Of a stretch of DNA of 64,000 nucleotides, positions 12,553-24,851 are shown piece after piece. The position numbers and the translations under genes are program-made. Each line of letters opens with the position of its first letter. The stretch's first letter is position 1. This stretch comes from Tanytarsus gracilentus. Taxonomy: Eukaryota > Arthropoda > Insecta > Diptera > Chironomidae. The stretch lies in NCBI GenBank assembly GCA_038502055.1, contig JAXRKN010000039.1, positions 4,154,001 through 4,218,000 on the forward strand, given 5' to 3'. The notes below the pieces were generated by a model that saw only the letters and a program-made list of their open reading frames with translations, made no database searches and was not told the origin of the DNA.

Positions 12553-13756
12553 ATGATTCAAGCAGAAATCAATGCAAAAAAGTATGATGACGATGACAAT
12601 CCATTTTCTGTAGACGAAATCGAGTCGAGGTTGTGGCTGGGCAATGTGACAGCGGCGAGTAACTTGAATTTTCTCAAATTGAAAAATATTACACATATCT
12701 TAACAGTGGAGAGTTTTCCACTCGCGAGGTATGTTGCTTCTAATTCAAATGGTAAGCTTAATTAAAAGTAACTAAGTATGACATAAACATTTCAACTCTT
12801 TTCCAGTAAAAATCAAATATATTCAAATTGCGGATATGAAAAATGAAAATATTTTAATATATTTTCCAAGTTGCATAGAATTCATTGAAAACGCCCTAAA
12901 AGATCCGAATGGCACTAATGGTGTGCTTGTGCATTGCTTTTATGGCGTATCGAGAAGCTCATCTGTAGTCATCGCCTATCTTATGAAAAAATATAATTTA
13001 ACTTATCAGAAAGCTTTCGAGAGAGTTAAATCAAAAAGGAAATTAGTATTTCCAAACCATGGGTTTGTCATGCAGTGCAAATTATTTTATAAAATGAATT
13101 ACTCGCTAGACCCGCAAAATAAGTATTATAAAGTATTTCGCCTTAAATTAGCTTCAGAGAAAGTTAAGAGCGCAAAAATTCTTCCATCAAATTTTATGGA
13201 CTTAATTCGGCCTGACCCTGGACTCATTCAAGAGTTTCCTGAGCCTTTCGTGTATCGATGCCGAAAGTGCAGAAGAATTGTTGCATCAAAATCGAATTTA
13301 ATTCTTCACAAAGTCCCAAAGGAAGAAGTGTCCTGCGAATCGCCAGCATCGCGAAGAAAAACTAAAGCGGAATCAACACAAAAGTCTTTGAACAATTTAA
13401 TGAGTGAAGCAGGCGCTGACGACGACGACCAAGATGCAATAATCGATATAACTGATAAAGTGCTCACAACATCGCTAAGTGATCGATCGATTTCTGAAAT
13501 AGATAAAGTTGATGCGATTCAAGAGCATTGCAGTAAAATCTATTTCATTGAGCCAATCGCATGGATGAAAGAAGTTATAAATAATGTCGAAGGAAAACTC
13601 CATTGTCCCACGTGTCGCACAAAAATTGGGTGTTTCAACTGGATTATGGCGTCTATATGCCCTTGTGGAGTTCAAGTAGCTCCCTCCTTCTACCTTGTCC
13701 CATCTAAAATCGATTTTTCTAACATCGTGCAAAACATTCACCAAGTCACCATTTGA
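12553..13756 (+). CDS. DUSP12: Dual-specificity phosphatase 12 (YVH1 type)
   Basis: Two exons (12553-12751 and 12807-13756) give 382 residues. The N-terminal phosphatase domain has the general-acid Asp at about residue 76 and the P-loop HCFYGVSRSS, with catalytic Cys110 and Arg116. It fits HCxxGxxR, although Phe-Tyr replaces the more usual small or His residues after the Cys. The C-terminus carries the zinc-binding region that defines the DUSP12/YVH1 family: CRKC, a later Cys, then FIEPIAWM, HCPTC, GCFNW and CPCG. Family members dephosphorylate Ser/Thr/Tyr and also act in 60S ribosome maturation. An acidic, Ser-rich linker lies between the two domains. It is divergent from MMS22L and convergent with PPME1. 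Confidence 0.93.
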
Positions 13757-14330
13757 AAGTCATCAAAAGCTTCGTCATTGCGAAAGTTTTCTCATTAGAC
13801 AAAAATTCTTCATAAATATATGCGTAAAATTAAAATAATTTCTTTGGAGCTGAAAGAGATTTTTTGAGCGACTTATCTGATTAAAAAAACCACTCATCTC
13901 TCTATTATCGCTTAATTAAATGTCAATGTGATGTTTATCGGCTTCCAAAAAAAATACTCTTTCTTGTCAGTATTCGTATAGGATATAAAAATTCACCATT
14001 TGTGATTGGCAAAAGAAAAAAAACTCTAAATTTTTTTCGATAGTCTCTTTAATGTGAGTGACATTCAAATATAGTTCAATGACAATATATACATCTAATT
14101 GCGTGTGCGACTCATAAATTATATTATTAATATCTCTTGAATAGCATTCAACTTTCCAACTCTGTCGCGATTTATCGCTAGCGAATAAAAATCTCTCCTT
14201 CCTCTTTCTCTCATTAAATATTAAAGTCGTGTTTTTTGATCGCATTTAAAAATGTTTGAGATATTTAAGAAGTTTAGCAATAAAATCCTTTTTTTTTCAA
14301 AAACCACAAGGAAAAAATTCAGATTTTTAT
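13757..14330. other. Convergent intergenic gap, DUSP12 / PPME1
   Basis: This gap between two convergent stop codons should hold both 3' untranslated regions. It is AT-rich, and no additional gene, repeat or structured RNA was recognised. Confidence 0.6.
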
Positions 14331-15485
14331 TTAACACTGCGGCATGACGCGTTCGAACTCATTTTTTGCATGAGCAAATTTATTTCTGATCAAGTAACTG
14401 CCGAGTGTCTCGGCGACTTGATGCGGTTGATCTTCGTGAACGGCGTGGCCAGTACGAGCAAGAACTTGCAGTTGAAATCTTCCCTGCATCTGACCAATTG
14501 TTAGTTTCTTATCGAGGTTGTCGATGCCGGCCAGTATGAGAAGTTTCGGTACGGGAGCTTCCAAAAATTTATCGCTGAGATTCTCAAACCAGCCAGTCCA
14601 AAAGCGCTCCGAGCGCGACAAATCAATACGCCATGTGTATTTCTTATTATTCACAGCTGGCATTGCCGATGGTGCTTGAAACTCATGTTCTTCTTCGGCA
14701 TCTTCAGGAATACTCATTTGACTTGTGAAAGCAACTGAGGGCGAATCGCTTGATGAGAGAGGAAGCTCTGTTGTAGCCAATTGATTTGTTTCACAGTTGA
14801 CAATCTGACTCGGCATCGAGACTTTTGCCGACTCAATATTTCTGATTTGACCACTTCGGACACACCATTCGATGGCATTCGAAATACTCTTAAAGTGAGT
14901 TGGTCGAGATCTCAAAAAGCTCTGCATGCTCTGTAAACTTTCCATGGCGGTGCCTTCGACAACGTCAATTACAATGATTCCAACGAGTGACGGGATCAGT
15001 TCCATGTTAGCAATGTGCACAGCTATGGCGCCTCCCATCGAGTGCCCAACTAACAGTATATTGGGTGCCACCTTATTCTCGTACATTTTTTCGATGACTT
15101 CACCAATATCACGGCTCATTGTTTCGGCTGAAAGATCACCATCATCGTCTGTGTGTGTCTCGCCGTGTCCTCTAAAATCAATTGCGATGCACTGGCAATA
15201 AATTATGCTTGTAATTTCTTGTGAGAACGCAGCCCACGACAGTGCACTGAAGCCTCCACCGTGGAGACACACCAGTACTGGACTATCTTCAATATCAATC
15301 GGCTGCTTTGATCGATAAACACGGAAGGATGATTTTTCATTTATTTTGACATCGACGAAATCCTCGAAAAATTCACTCCACATTGCCGGCGAGTAGTCTT
15401 TTTGACGACCTGGATGTCCCTTCGGCGGATGAGGATTCATCGGCGGTAATTTTGACTTTAACAAATGCTTCTGCATGCTGCTCAT
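14331..15485 (-). CDS. PPME1: Protein phosphatase methylesterase 1
   Basis: A single-exon gene of 384 residues, close to the 386 of the human protein. It removes the carboxyl methyl ester from the C-terminal Leu of the PP2A catalytic subunit. It is an alpha/beta hydrolase. The oxyanion segment is LHGGGFSALSW, the nucleophile is Ser149 in GHSMGG, the acid is Asp174 in IDVVEGTAM, and the catalytic His347 lies in TGHAVHED. The conserved YTWRIDLS and LTIGQMQG segments are present. A low-complexity Ser/Glu-rich loop (about residues 230-275) sits where the family has a variable acidic insert. The start ATG opens MSSMQKHLLKSKLPP, as in the family. Its start lies 149 bp from that of the GCP5 gene on the other strand. 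Confidence 0.95.
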   Translation of the reverse strand: MSSMQKHLLKSKLPPMNPHPPKGHPGRQKDYSPAMWSEFFEDFVDVKINEKSSFRVYRSKQPIDIEDSPVLVCLHGGGFSALSWAAFSQEITSIIYCQCIAIDFRGHGETHTDDDGDLSAETMSRDIGEVIEKMYENKVAPNILLVGHSMGGAIAVHIANMELIPSLVGIIVIDVVEGTAMESLQSMQSFLRSRPTHFKSISNAIEWCVRSGQIRNIESAKVSMPSQIVNCETNQLATTELPLSSSDSPSVAFTSQMSIPEDAEEEHEFQAPSAMPAVNNKKYTWRIDLSRSERFWTGWFENLSDKFLEAPVPKLLILAGIDNLDKKLTIGQMQGRFQLQVLARTGHAVHEDQPHQVAETLGSYLIRNKFAHAKNEFERVMPQC

Positions 15486-15634
15486 TTATTATTTCTAATT
15501 TCTGTATTTTTTTTGATGAGAAAATTTTCTTTCGTTAAATTTTTGATGTTTGTAAACAACACTAACACTAACAAAAATAATTGAGAGGCGAAAATAATGT
15601 AAACAATTGCAAATGTTAGAGAAATTAAATTAAA
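15486..15634. promoter_or_regulatory. Bidirectional promoter, PPME1 / GCP5
   Basis: The start codons of two divergent genes are 149 bp apart, so they share this AT-rich interval. Tandem ACACTAACACTAAC repeats lie near 15560. No TATA box or E2F-like site was recognised. Confidence 0.6.
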
Positions 15635-18600
15635 ATGAGCTCAGTACAGGATGAAAGAAATATTATCTTGCAAGAAAACATTCCAAAGCTGATAACGAGC
15701 TTAACGGGATTCAAGGTAATTTCAATTTCACTCAATAAAAGTGCAAAAATCTGTAAATTCACATTTTATAGCCTGGCGAAGAAAATTTCAAATTATGTCT
15801 GCAATTCAGTTGGAGCCACTTCAAGCATCATCGCTTTCTATCCCTTAATTCTCATGAGGTCAAGAGAGATATTGAAGGAATTTGCGAAAAGCTGAAACTG
15901 AACAATTTTCACGAAGAAGAGAAAAAGTTTAGAAAAACTATCGAAGAAACTTTAAGTCACGAGCTGGCTGTGGATCATTATGAGAAGGATGTGATGTATG
16001 GCATTATGAGTGTATTGATCGCACTCGCTTACGATCCAATTCCTAAGCTGAAAGATAAAAAACGACGTGGAATCGCAATCTTTGACAAGCCAAAAAACAC
16101 TGAAGAGGTGAAGAGATCCAGTGATCAATTTATTAGCTCTCTTTTAAAGGATAACTTTGAAGTTGCCAAAAATGAAACTGACTCGGATCTCAGTGAATGG
16201 ACAGAGTCAGAAGATGAAGATCAAAAGCAAATGTCACTAGAGGAGGGAGAGCTTGATAGGAGTAAAACTAAACAATCGAGCAGCACATTAAAACCGCCTC
16301 AAAAAATTCCATGGTATGAAAAGCAAAAAATTGAAGATGCAGAGAAGTGGTTAAAGGACAATGTACAGCATTCGTGGTGGTCTCCAAAAGAAATGACTTC
16401 TCTTGAGATATCAAGCTCTCATCCTGCTGCCAATTTCTGTCATGACTGGCAAAAACATCTATCGAAGAAATCAATGGGATTTATTAAGCCTCATCCAGTA
16501 TCACTTTTAACCGAATACTGCTTACTGCGAGAAATTTTCTGGATGTTCATTAATCCTGTCGATTGCAAGTTCTTTAAATTAGAGGACAATGTCATAAGTT
16601 TAAGGCCAAATGTGTCTATGAGAAGCACAAGTGTCGAGTCGTTGCAAATATTTCTGGCAGATTTCGTGAGAGCAATCAATATCAGCTACAAATTTAAGCT
16701 AGACATTGAAAAGTCCATTAAATCATCGCTGGGTCACACAATCGAAAAGTACTATAGACTCCTACAAAAGTTCTTAAATGAAATTGTTGATTTCTTACTC
16801 GAAGAGGAGGAGGCTGTGAAAGCACAGGATGAAACATACACGACCATCACTCTTCACAATAAAATGAGACCTCGCTTTAAAATGCTCGAAATGCTTTGGG
16901 ACATTCACAAGAACTGCATCATCAGCGAAGAAAAATTTCTTCCTCACATTCGTGCTTCGTATCTCATCGCCAGTCTCAATTTTCTAATTCAAAATGCAGC
17001 GTGCAAGGAGAAGAAGAATCTCTGCATAACATTCTTAGTCACGTGTCTGAAAACATATTTTGACATCTTTGAAATTTGGTGGACGGAAGCAAGACTTCAA
17101 GATCTCCAAAACGAATTTGTTGTTGAACAAATCACTTCAAATATGGAAGATTTAGAAATCATTCAAGCGCGTCTATTTGAAAAGAACAAGGAAAGGTCGT
17201 TCTACATCAATGATTTAATTTCTAAAAGAATCACAAGCGACTCGTTAATAAGTGTGATGCGATTTTATGCATCCGAAGCAAGTTTTACGCTAGAAATTAT
17301 CAGCAAACTCGACCGGACTCATGAGATGAAGAAAATTAAGAATGGAGATGAGAAATTACTATACGAAAAGTTTAGAGACAAAATAAAAAGCGAAATTCTA
17401 AAATATTCATCGAATGAACCAACACTAGAGATTCAAGCTGTTTCCACGCCTAAAGAAAGTAAAACGAAAGAAAATAATCAAAAGTTAATTAATGACATTC
17501 GACAGGAGATGATTGCGGAAGGTGACGAGCTCATGCTTCAGATTTTCAGTTCAACCTTTGAGAAATTAACTGGAAAGAGTGAAGAGAAATTAAAAGAGTC
17601 ACCTTTAGAATTCTACAGGATGCTTAATAATTCAACAGACTCTCTTCTTTTGCCCATTGAACAAATTATTGATCGAATTGTCAAAGAGCTGTTGGAGCAA
17701 AAAATTTCAATTGCAGAAAAATTCGTAATGGATATTTACATACATGAGTTTATGGTCGAGCAGAGTTTACAGGAAATTCGAAAAGTGTTCTTTATCGAGT
17801 CTCCAGAGCTCATGACTTTTTTCACCATGAAACTTTTCTCTCAAATGGAATCTGAGGATCACACGTGGGCCAACTCATATCATCTTACGGGCGCTTTCAA
17901 TGAAGCCGTTGGTGGCCGCTCGAATTCAATTCAATTTATCGTCCAAGTAAATCGAAAGAATTCCCTCAACTATGTGCTCGACTCTATTGACGAAATAGCT
18001 ATTTATGTCAACATGAATCATCAGTCACTCGATAATATTTTTACGTCAAAGTCAATTAAGAAGTACAACGATGGTAAACACGTTATCAATTTATTTTATT
18101 GATTATAAGCATTTTCTTATCATTACAGTTTTTCGATTCCTTTTGAAAATCAAGTGGGGTCAGCGAATTTTGTACTGTCTTACATTTCCGAACTTCTTTC
18201 GTCATCGACTACCCTACGCTAAATTAACAATGCTAGATTTGGTCATCAAACGCTTGGCTCTTACGCGCTTTTCAATGCTTCAAGCAATTAACACTATTCA
18301 CAATCGTCTGATGGTTATGCTTCAAGGTCTAAGTCATCATCTCGATTTAAATGTGTCAAAAACTAAAAAAATCACAGAGTTAATCGCACAGCATGAAAAA
18401 TTCGCCGACACTTTTCATAGAAACGCATTTATGGATGAGAGCTCAAAGAGAACACGCGGCATTATCATTGAAGTTCTAAAGCTCGCCAAAATTGTAAAAG
18501 ATGAGTGGAACAATGTGGAGACTTTTGCCACGCTCGATGCTGCTGGAAAAATTGATGACTCAGCTTCGCTTGTGAAATTAAATTTGAACACAATCGAAAT

Positions 18601-18652
18601 CGAAAAGGCATTCAAATCGTGTGAAAATCAATTGCAAGATCTGCTAGAATAA
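15635..18652 (+). CDS. GCP5: Gamma-tubulin complex component 5 (Grip128-like)
   Basis: Three exons (15635-15715, 15772-18073, 18129-18652) join in frame into 968 residues; human GCP5 has 1024. This is a subunit of the gamma-tubulin ring complex, which nucleates microtubules at centrosomes and spindles. The N-terminal Grip1-type helical region includes FLNEIVDFLLEEE and a conserved block ending YFDIFEIWWTEARL. The C-terminal Grip2-type region has ESPELMTFFTMKLFSQM, AFNEAVGG and FLLKIKWGQR, in the same order as GCP5. An acidic linker (about residues 145-180) interrupts the N-terminal part. The polyadenylation signal AATAAA overlaps the stop codon (18648-18653). GCP6 is the nearest alternative but is usually much longer. 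Confidence 0.85.
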
Positions 18653-19036
18653 AAACACTCAAAATTAAATTGAATAATGTCTTAGATAATATTTATTTTA
18701 AAGAGCTGATTAACATTTATTGTAACATTTTTTTATATATATAGCACATAATTTTTCCGATTAAACATTAAATTTTAAATGTCTTCAGCATATATAATGA
18801 CACACTAATAATAATGAAATTTTTTTAATTTCAAAGGCCATTAAATCATCTTAAAAACATTATGGACATATCAACCTGCTTATATATTTTTTATAGTTTA
18901 ACTTATCAAAATGGGATTAGAAAGTGAATAGAAAAATAGATAACGTGTTTAGTGAATTTTTTGTATGTCCCCCATTGGCATTTTTCATTAATTATCGGAG
19001 GAACGAGGTAATAATCATGAGTTTTTTTTAAAATCC
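18653..19036. other. Convergent intergenic gap, GCP5 / ALG-2
   Basis: This 384-bp AT-rich gap lies between the converging stop codons of two genes and holds their 3' untranslated regions. Nothing else was recognised. Confidence 0.6.
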
Positions 19037-19656
19037 CTATGATTTCAATGAAAACACCATGCTCAAGAATTGCTCATAATGAATTGTAATGACACCTTGT
19101 TGATTGACATCGAATTGACGGAAAGAATTGGTGAGTGTATAGAGTGTGACGCAGCATTGAATAAAGTCATCGAACAAGATTGTTCCTCGTCCAATTCGAT
19201 CGTACTTTCTCACCAAAAGTTCGACCAACCAATCTGAAAGTCGATAACCGAACGATGTCAATGCTGTTTTTAATTCATTTTTGTCGATTGAACCCGAGTT
19301 GTCAGTGTCGAAGGATCTGAAGCAATTTTGCCAGTCAGTCACGTACTTCCATAATGCACCAAAATCTTGAAAACTGACGGTGCCTGTGTTCTGTTTGTCA
19401 AACATTCCAATCATAATTCGGACAGTTTCTTTATTAAAGGGCTGCCAAGTTCCATTTGAGAGGGCCATTTGAAGTTCATCCGCTGAAATGTGTCCCGATC
19501 GATCACGATCCACTCTGCAAATATAATAATTATGAAATTCAAAATTGATGACTCATAAAAGTTGAACATAATTTTTTGATTTATGAATTTGCGAACTTAC
19601 TTTTGGAAAACATCCCACAAAAATGCCTGATCGGGCATTGGCGTTTGGAAACTCAT
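19037..19656 (-). CDS. Alg-2: ALG-2 / PDCD6 penta-EF-hand calcium sensor
   Basis: Two exons (19601-19656 and 19037-19514) give 177 residues. It is a cytosolic penta-EF-hand protein; in the family it binds calcium and then ALIX, TSG101 or SEC31 to link ESCRT and COPII traffic to calcium. The five loops can be read in order: DRDRSGHISADE, DKQNTGTVSFQD, DTDNSGSIDKNE, DRIGRGTILFDD and the degenerate DVNQQGVITIHY. EF1 and EF3 look able to bind calcium, as expected. The segments LPDQ-like PDQAFLWDVFQ and FGYRLSDW match ALG-2 better than peflin or sorcin. The Gly/Pro-rich N-terminus seen in vertebrates is missing, as in other short forms. Confidence 0.94.
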
Positions 19657-20036
19657 CTCGTGAAGGTATTTATTTGGTTATTTGACACTTGGAAATTGAA
19701 TTTTTTAATTACAATTGATGGAGCTTATAAGGAAAATTTTGGGCACTCTTCTTATGTTCGTTAAGTTTTTTTTTTTGACGAAAGTTTATTTGAATTTTTT
19801 TACAACGGAAATTTTTAAAAGTTTTAATTAAATATCTAAATTTTAAGCTGTAAAAAAATATTGTTGAGATTATTAAATCAATTTAAAAGACGGTTAAAAG
19901 AAAATTAATCAAAGTAAACAAAGAATATTTGCCATTTCGCAACGCGAACATTTAAATTTGTGAGCGCAGCGAAGAGGCGAATAATTCGGACAGAAAAAAT
20001 AATAAGAAATAAAATCTATTTTAAAATTAGTTCAAG
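19657..20036. promoter_or_regulatory. Divergent promoter region, ALG-2 / UBE2M
   Basis: This 380-bp interval separates two divergent start codons. It is AT-rich apart from a CG-bearing segment near 19935-19985 (CGCAACGCGAAC, GCGCAGCGAAGAGGCGA), which lies close to the UBE2M start and may be its core promoter. No TATA box was recognised. Confidence 0.5.
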
Positions 20037-20853
20037 ATGATGAAGCTATTCGCGCTAAAACAGCAAAAGAAGGAAGGAGAGGGTGGAGGACAACAGAGAC
20101 CAACGAGAACTGCAGCCCAGCTTCGCATTACAAAAGGTAAATTTGAGAAATTAGAAATTTGTTAGAGAAGCAGGAAGAAAAAAATTTTCACTTTCAACTT
20201 TTTTCTCTCTCACTCTCTCTCACTCACATACAAACACCAGACATCAACGAGCTAAATCTTCCACGCACCTGCATAACAAATTTCCCCGATCCAAATGACT
20301 TGCTGAATTTCAAAATGATAATTTGTCCCGACGAAGGATATTACAAGGGAGGTCGCTTTGTGTTTAATTTTAAGGTAAGTCATTGCTCGCAAAAGATCCA
20401 GTGAGTCACACAAAATATTTCTTGTAGGTTGGCCCAAATTACCCGCACGAACCTCCAAAGGTGAAATGTGAGACAAAAGTTTATCATCCAAACATCGATC
20501 TCGAAGGTGAGAGAATTTTTAATTTATAAATCGAGTTAACACACAATTGACTTATAGGAAATGTGTGCTTGAACATTCTTCGAGAGGATTGGAAGCCAGT
20601 CTTGACAATCAATTCCATTGTCTATGGCCTGCAATATCTGTTTTTGGTGAGTAATAACTTTAAGTTGGTCAACTCAGTTGCTAAAATATTTACTTGAATT
20701 TTATAGGAACCAAATGCTGAAGATCCACTCAACAAAGAAGCAGCTGACGTACTCCAAAGTAATCGACGACTCTTTGAGCACAACGTGACGAAAGCCATGC
20801 GAGGAGCTTACATCAATGATGTCTATTTCGATCGTTGTTTAAACACAAACTGA
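20037..20853 (+). CDS. UBE2M: NEDD8-conjugating enzyme Ubc12
   Basis: Five exons (20037-20136, 20241-20374, 20428-20506, 20558-20646, 20707-20853) give 182 residues. It accepts NEDD8 from the UBA3-NAE1 E1 and transfers it to cullins. The N-terminal extension MMKLFALKQQKKEG, which in Ubc12 docks on the E1, precedes the UBC fold. The signature HPNIDLEGNVCLNIL carries catalytic Cys108, followed by REDWKPVLTINSIVYGLQ and NKEAADVLQSNRRLFE. These features separate it from UBE2F and from ubiquitin E2s. Two adjacent ATGs occur at the start; the first was chosen, and using the second would remove one Met. Introns are 50-104 bp. Confidence 0.97.
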
Positions 20854-21299
20854 TATTCCAGCTGCAAATCCGCCATTAATAACTCCACAAGATCATCAAA
20901 AACCTTTTTCATCATCAACTGCTTTATAATTCTCTCAATAATCGGCGGCTCATACATAAAGTTTATTTAAACAAAATTCAACACGCAATTTCAAAAAAAA
21001 AGCTCTGCACTTAGTGAAAAAGATTTTTTAATTATTTTATTTTTTCTGTGAGATAAAAATTTTGACAAGTGAATACAGAAAAGATAAATTCTGAGCCAAG
21101 TCAGTACCCTCTTCCCATGTCTCTTTCAATTTCTTTCTGAAAAATAAAAGATTTTCTTTATATTTTTTAAATTTAAACAATTTAATGATAAAAAAAAAGT
21201 AATTTTAATGCAAATGCAAAAAACTCTCTCACGTGTTACAAGAAAAAAATGATTGAGAAGAAGAAAACTAAATAAATATTTAAATTAAAATTAGACAAT
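20854..21299. other. Convergent intergenic gap, UBE2M / MED24
   Basis: This AT-rich interval between two converging stop codons contains the 3' untranslated regions. No further gene was recognised. Confidence 0.6.
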
Positions 21300-24200
21300 T
21301 TAGAGTTTTGTTCTTTTAGTTTGGATGTGCTTCAAAAGACACAAGTCGCCAATTGCCGATGACCGTCCCGACGAAACTGACAAGTCGTAGAGTCTAAAAA
21401 TATTTAAATTTATTATTTATTCATTTCAAAGCAATTAGAAAATTTACCTCAATATAAGTCCATAGGTCAAGTCCTCGCATGGTATAATTTTGAGTAAATT
21501 CGTAATCAACCCACTCGGAATGAGTTTGAGCACGGATTTGATTTTCATGCTTTTCTCAAATTGCACCAAAAGCGAGAAGAATTGAAAGATAAAATTAACT
21601 TTCAGAGACATTTCGTCGTTTGCCACCTGTTGATGGAAAACTTTAAAGAGTTCTTGAAGGGAATTTTTTAATGGCTCTTTAAGCTGCTGTGTCGACGCCT
21701 CTTTTTCAGTTGGACTTCCTTCGACAGCCTGATCTATACCCGTTTTTCTCATCTTAGCCATCGGACTCGCTTCATCATCATCAGATCGTGGTCTCTTCTT
21801 TTGTGGCGAATGCTCGACTGACTCGAGTGTTGCAAGAATCGCATAAATGCACAATTTGGCGAGAATTCTCGATTGTGAGTCGGTGATTTTTGACATCCTA
21901 AAATTAATTAATTAAAAAAATATTTAAAAAAAATTTAAATAACTCACTGATTCTTATTGAACATCATAATGATGATAACGTCTTTGAGTAAGGTTTCAGT
22001 GCAAGCTTCAATGTTGAGATGCATGACTGAGAATGCAATATCCAAAGTATTTTCCATGTCCTTGATAAATTTCGACTGAATAATTTGATCGACGAGATTC
22101 TTCATGAGCCAAAATGGACCGCACGCCTTGAGAATTCCTTCGAGATTTACAGCGACGTCATAAGGTAGCCATCGCTTGACCATAATTTCCTTCCACTGTT
22201 CATTAAAAACATTATTCATTGGCTTCTTAATTTCCAAAATTGTTTGATCTTCAATGAGTTTCAAAATAATCTCGTGAGTTAGTGCAAATCGCTCGTTAAA
22301 TGTTTCTTGCTTCATTATACTCTCATCTAGCGGCTTTGTCAATATTTGCACCATAAATTGAGGCTTTTTTACTTCATCGTCGCGTAGTATACGCATATAA
22401 GAGCAAAGCCACGCCGCTGCCACAACTGCAAAGCAGCAATTTTTCGATCTCATATTATCGAGAATATTTTTAACTGCTTGCGGTTTAATCGTGTCATTTT
22501 CCCATGCAATAATAACATTATAGAGCAACGATGGAATTGTCCAGCAAATTTCACTAAATCTGAGTGCTATTGAGGGTGGTTGTTGCTGAAGAGTCAAACC
22601 GCTATCGTTAAAATATGCAATTAACTCGTCAACTTTTGATTGATCGCTCATTTTTACAATACTTAGCGGTGATTTAGGTTTTGATAAATCGATCATGCCA
22701 TCTCGAAGCCATTTTTCAAAAAAATACTCTCCACCAATTTCAGGGAATTTATCGATGCCACATTTTTGCATGATTGAAAAGAGCATGATGAAAGTTGTAT
22801 CGAAGATTGTTGATTTAATATTAATTATTTGCTTTGATTTTGCTTGTTCACCAGTCACTTCCCTGCAAATATCATTAAATTTCATCAATCCATTAATCAT
22901 TATCCTGTGCTTTCCTTTAATTGCTGCGGCCGAGTAGAGAAGATAAGCCCGATTGTCAATCACGAGTGATGTGAGAACACTCACAAACTCTGGCTTAACG
23001 GGATCCGATTTTAGCGAATTTATTAACCCACTTAAAGGAGTATCCATTGCAGCCACAAATTTATCAATCGATGGTTGAGTTGAGGGAATATGGAACTTTT
23101 CCAGTTTCAATATCGCCTGTTGTCTTTTGTCGATAATTTTCCTCGCAACTTCGTCGTTAACGAGATTCACTTTCTTTAATTCAATTAGAATGCACTCAAT
23201 TGAGTTGCATTGGTAGGTCGTATCGAGAAGATCGAGAATAGGTGTGCACTCGAGAAGCAACTCAAAACCTTTAACAACGTCCTCTGAGAAGTCTTGCTTT
23301 TCATCGAAATCTAAACGAGAAAAATTTAATAAAAATAATCGCCATCAATAAATCAATTTTTACTCACTTTTGCTCTGCATATGAATTTGTTTTAAAATTT
23401 GCGGTACTTTGTAGAGTGTAAAAGCTCCCCATACTTTATAGTCCATGTCTTTAACGTGACATAAAGTGATGAAGCAAGCTCGAATAATTTCACAATAGAG
23501 TCGTGCATTAGAATATTTTTTGAGTTTTTGAATCATCAACAGCTTAGAGGCATGAAGACTTGTCTCCTCGCTTGCATTAACAAGAACATCAATTGAGAGA
23601 AATGGTTGCATACAGAAGCTGATTGGCTCGACCATTCTCGACTCGAATTCCTTCATCGGCATGCTGTCGAATTTTATAAAGACCATTTGATAGAAATCTT
23701 TAACGACTTCCTCTTTACTCAAGTTGTGAATTTTCTTGTAGCTCACGAGACATTTCTCGTACAATTCACGATCTTCTAATTTAGCAAGATAGATGACACC
23801 CATTAGATATTCATTTTGAACAATTTTTTGAGTCAGCATCTTGATCTTCTCCAAGCATTGCTTTTGTTCCGGTGTCGCTTGATAATTTTGCTCGATAAGT
23901 TTTATAAACATTTTCTCGCTCAATTCAATCAGCCAATGAACTAAAGATAAAACTGCATTCATGAGAGATGACTCCTCCGGTTTAGTTCTACAGCTAATGC
24001 CATCCGAGATTGAGGTGAGAAATTCAAGAAGAGCGGTGATGCAGTGGTAGCGTTCATAATGTGAATATTTTGTGATTCTCTTAATCACAGCTGGAAAACT
24101 AATGAGATGTGAATGGAGTGAGTGCTTTAAGTAAGCCAAGAGAAGTTTGTTAGCTCCAGCGCCGATGAGGCATTGCTCTAAAAGTACATCCGTTAAATTG

Positions 24201-24409
24201 TAAGCATCGGCTGGAAGTCTCATTGGAAGTGCTTGTTTGATTCTGATTCCGAACTGAAATTCTGGCCATCGCTCTCGCCATGCTGAAAATCGTTAAGTAA
24301 TGTTAAAAATTAAGTTTTAAGAAATAAATTCTTCTTCTTTGCTGAAAACTTTTATTTTACCTCTTAATAGTATTTTTTGAATGTTGTGCTGTCTATTTTT
24401 TATGTCCAT
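21300..24409 (-). CDS. MED24: Mediator complex subunit 24
   Basis: Five exons (24361-24409, 23368-24282, 21948-23310, 21448-21897, 21300-21393) join in frame into 956 residues; the family is about 990. It is a Mediator tail subunit that relays activators to RNA polymerase II. The N-terminal block AWRERWPEFQFGIRIKQALP followed by AYNLTDVLLEQCLIG is characteristic. The middle contains FEKWLRDGMIDL and CFAVVAAAWLCSYMRILR, and the C-terminus ends with RLYDLSVSSGR and AIGDLCLLKH. A charged, nuclear-localisation-like stretch (about residues 795-820, QKKRPRSDDDEASP) marks a variable linker. It is divergent from PIG-C and convergent with UBE2M. Confidence 0.92.
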
Positions 24410-24851
24410 CTAAAGTCGATTAACTTATGATTAATTTCAAATACTTTCAAATTTAAAAAACTACAAATTTCGAATTAAAAATAATTTTTTTAAAAAAATT
24501 TGCGAATGTTGTTTTTTTTAGTTGATTTAAATTCAGTTCGCTTGGTGTCGCGTCGATCGGAAAAATATTCTCTCGAGTTTTAATAAATTAAATAGAATTT
24601 TAGGACTTCTAAAAACTAAAAATAAATTAGAAATGAAGAAAAGTGTAATGACAATCGATTAACTATGTAAGTGCGATAAAAGAAAATGATTTGAAGTAAA
24701 AAATGTGAAATTTTAAAAAATGAAAAAATGTAAATATAAAAAAATTTAAAATTACGCGGGAAAATTGTTTACAAACAAAATTGAAAAAAATAAAATATTT
24801 TTTTAAAAGTTAAATAAACTTTAAATCGAGTGAAATTGAAAGAAACTAAAA
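24410..24851. promoter_or_regulatory. Divergent promoter region, MED24 / PIG-C
   Basis: This 442-bp AT-rich interval between divergent starts contains GCGGGAAAA at 24756-24764, the reverse form of an E2F-like TTTTCCCGC. It lies about 90 bp before the PIG-C start. No TATA box in a convincing position was seen. Confidence 0.5.
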
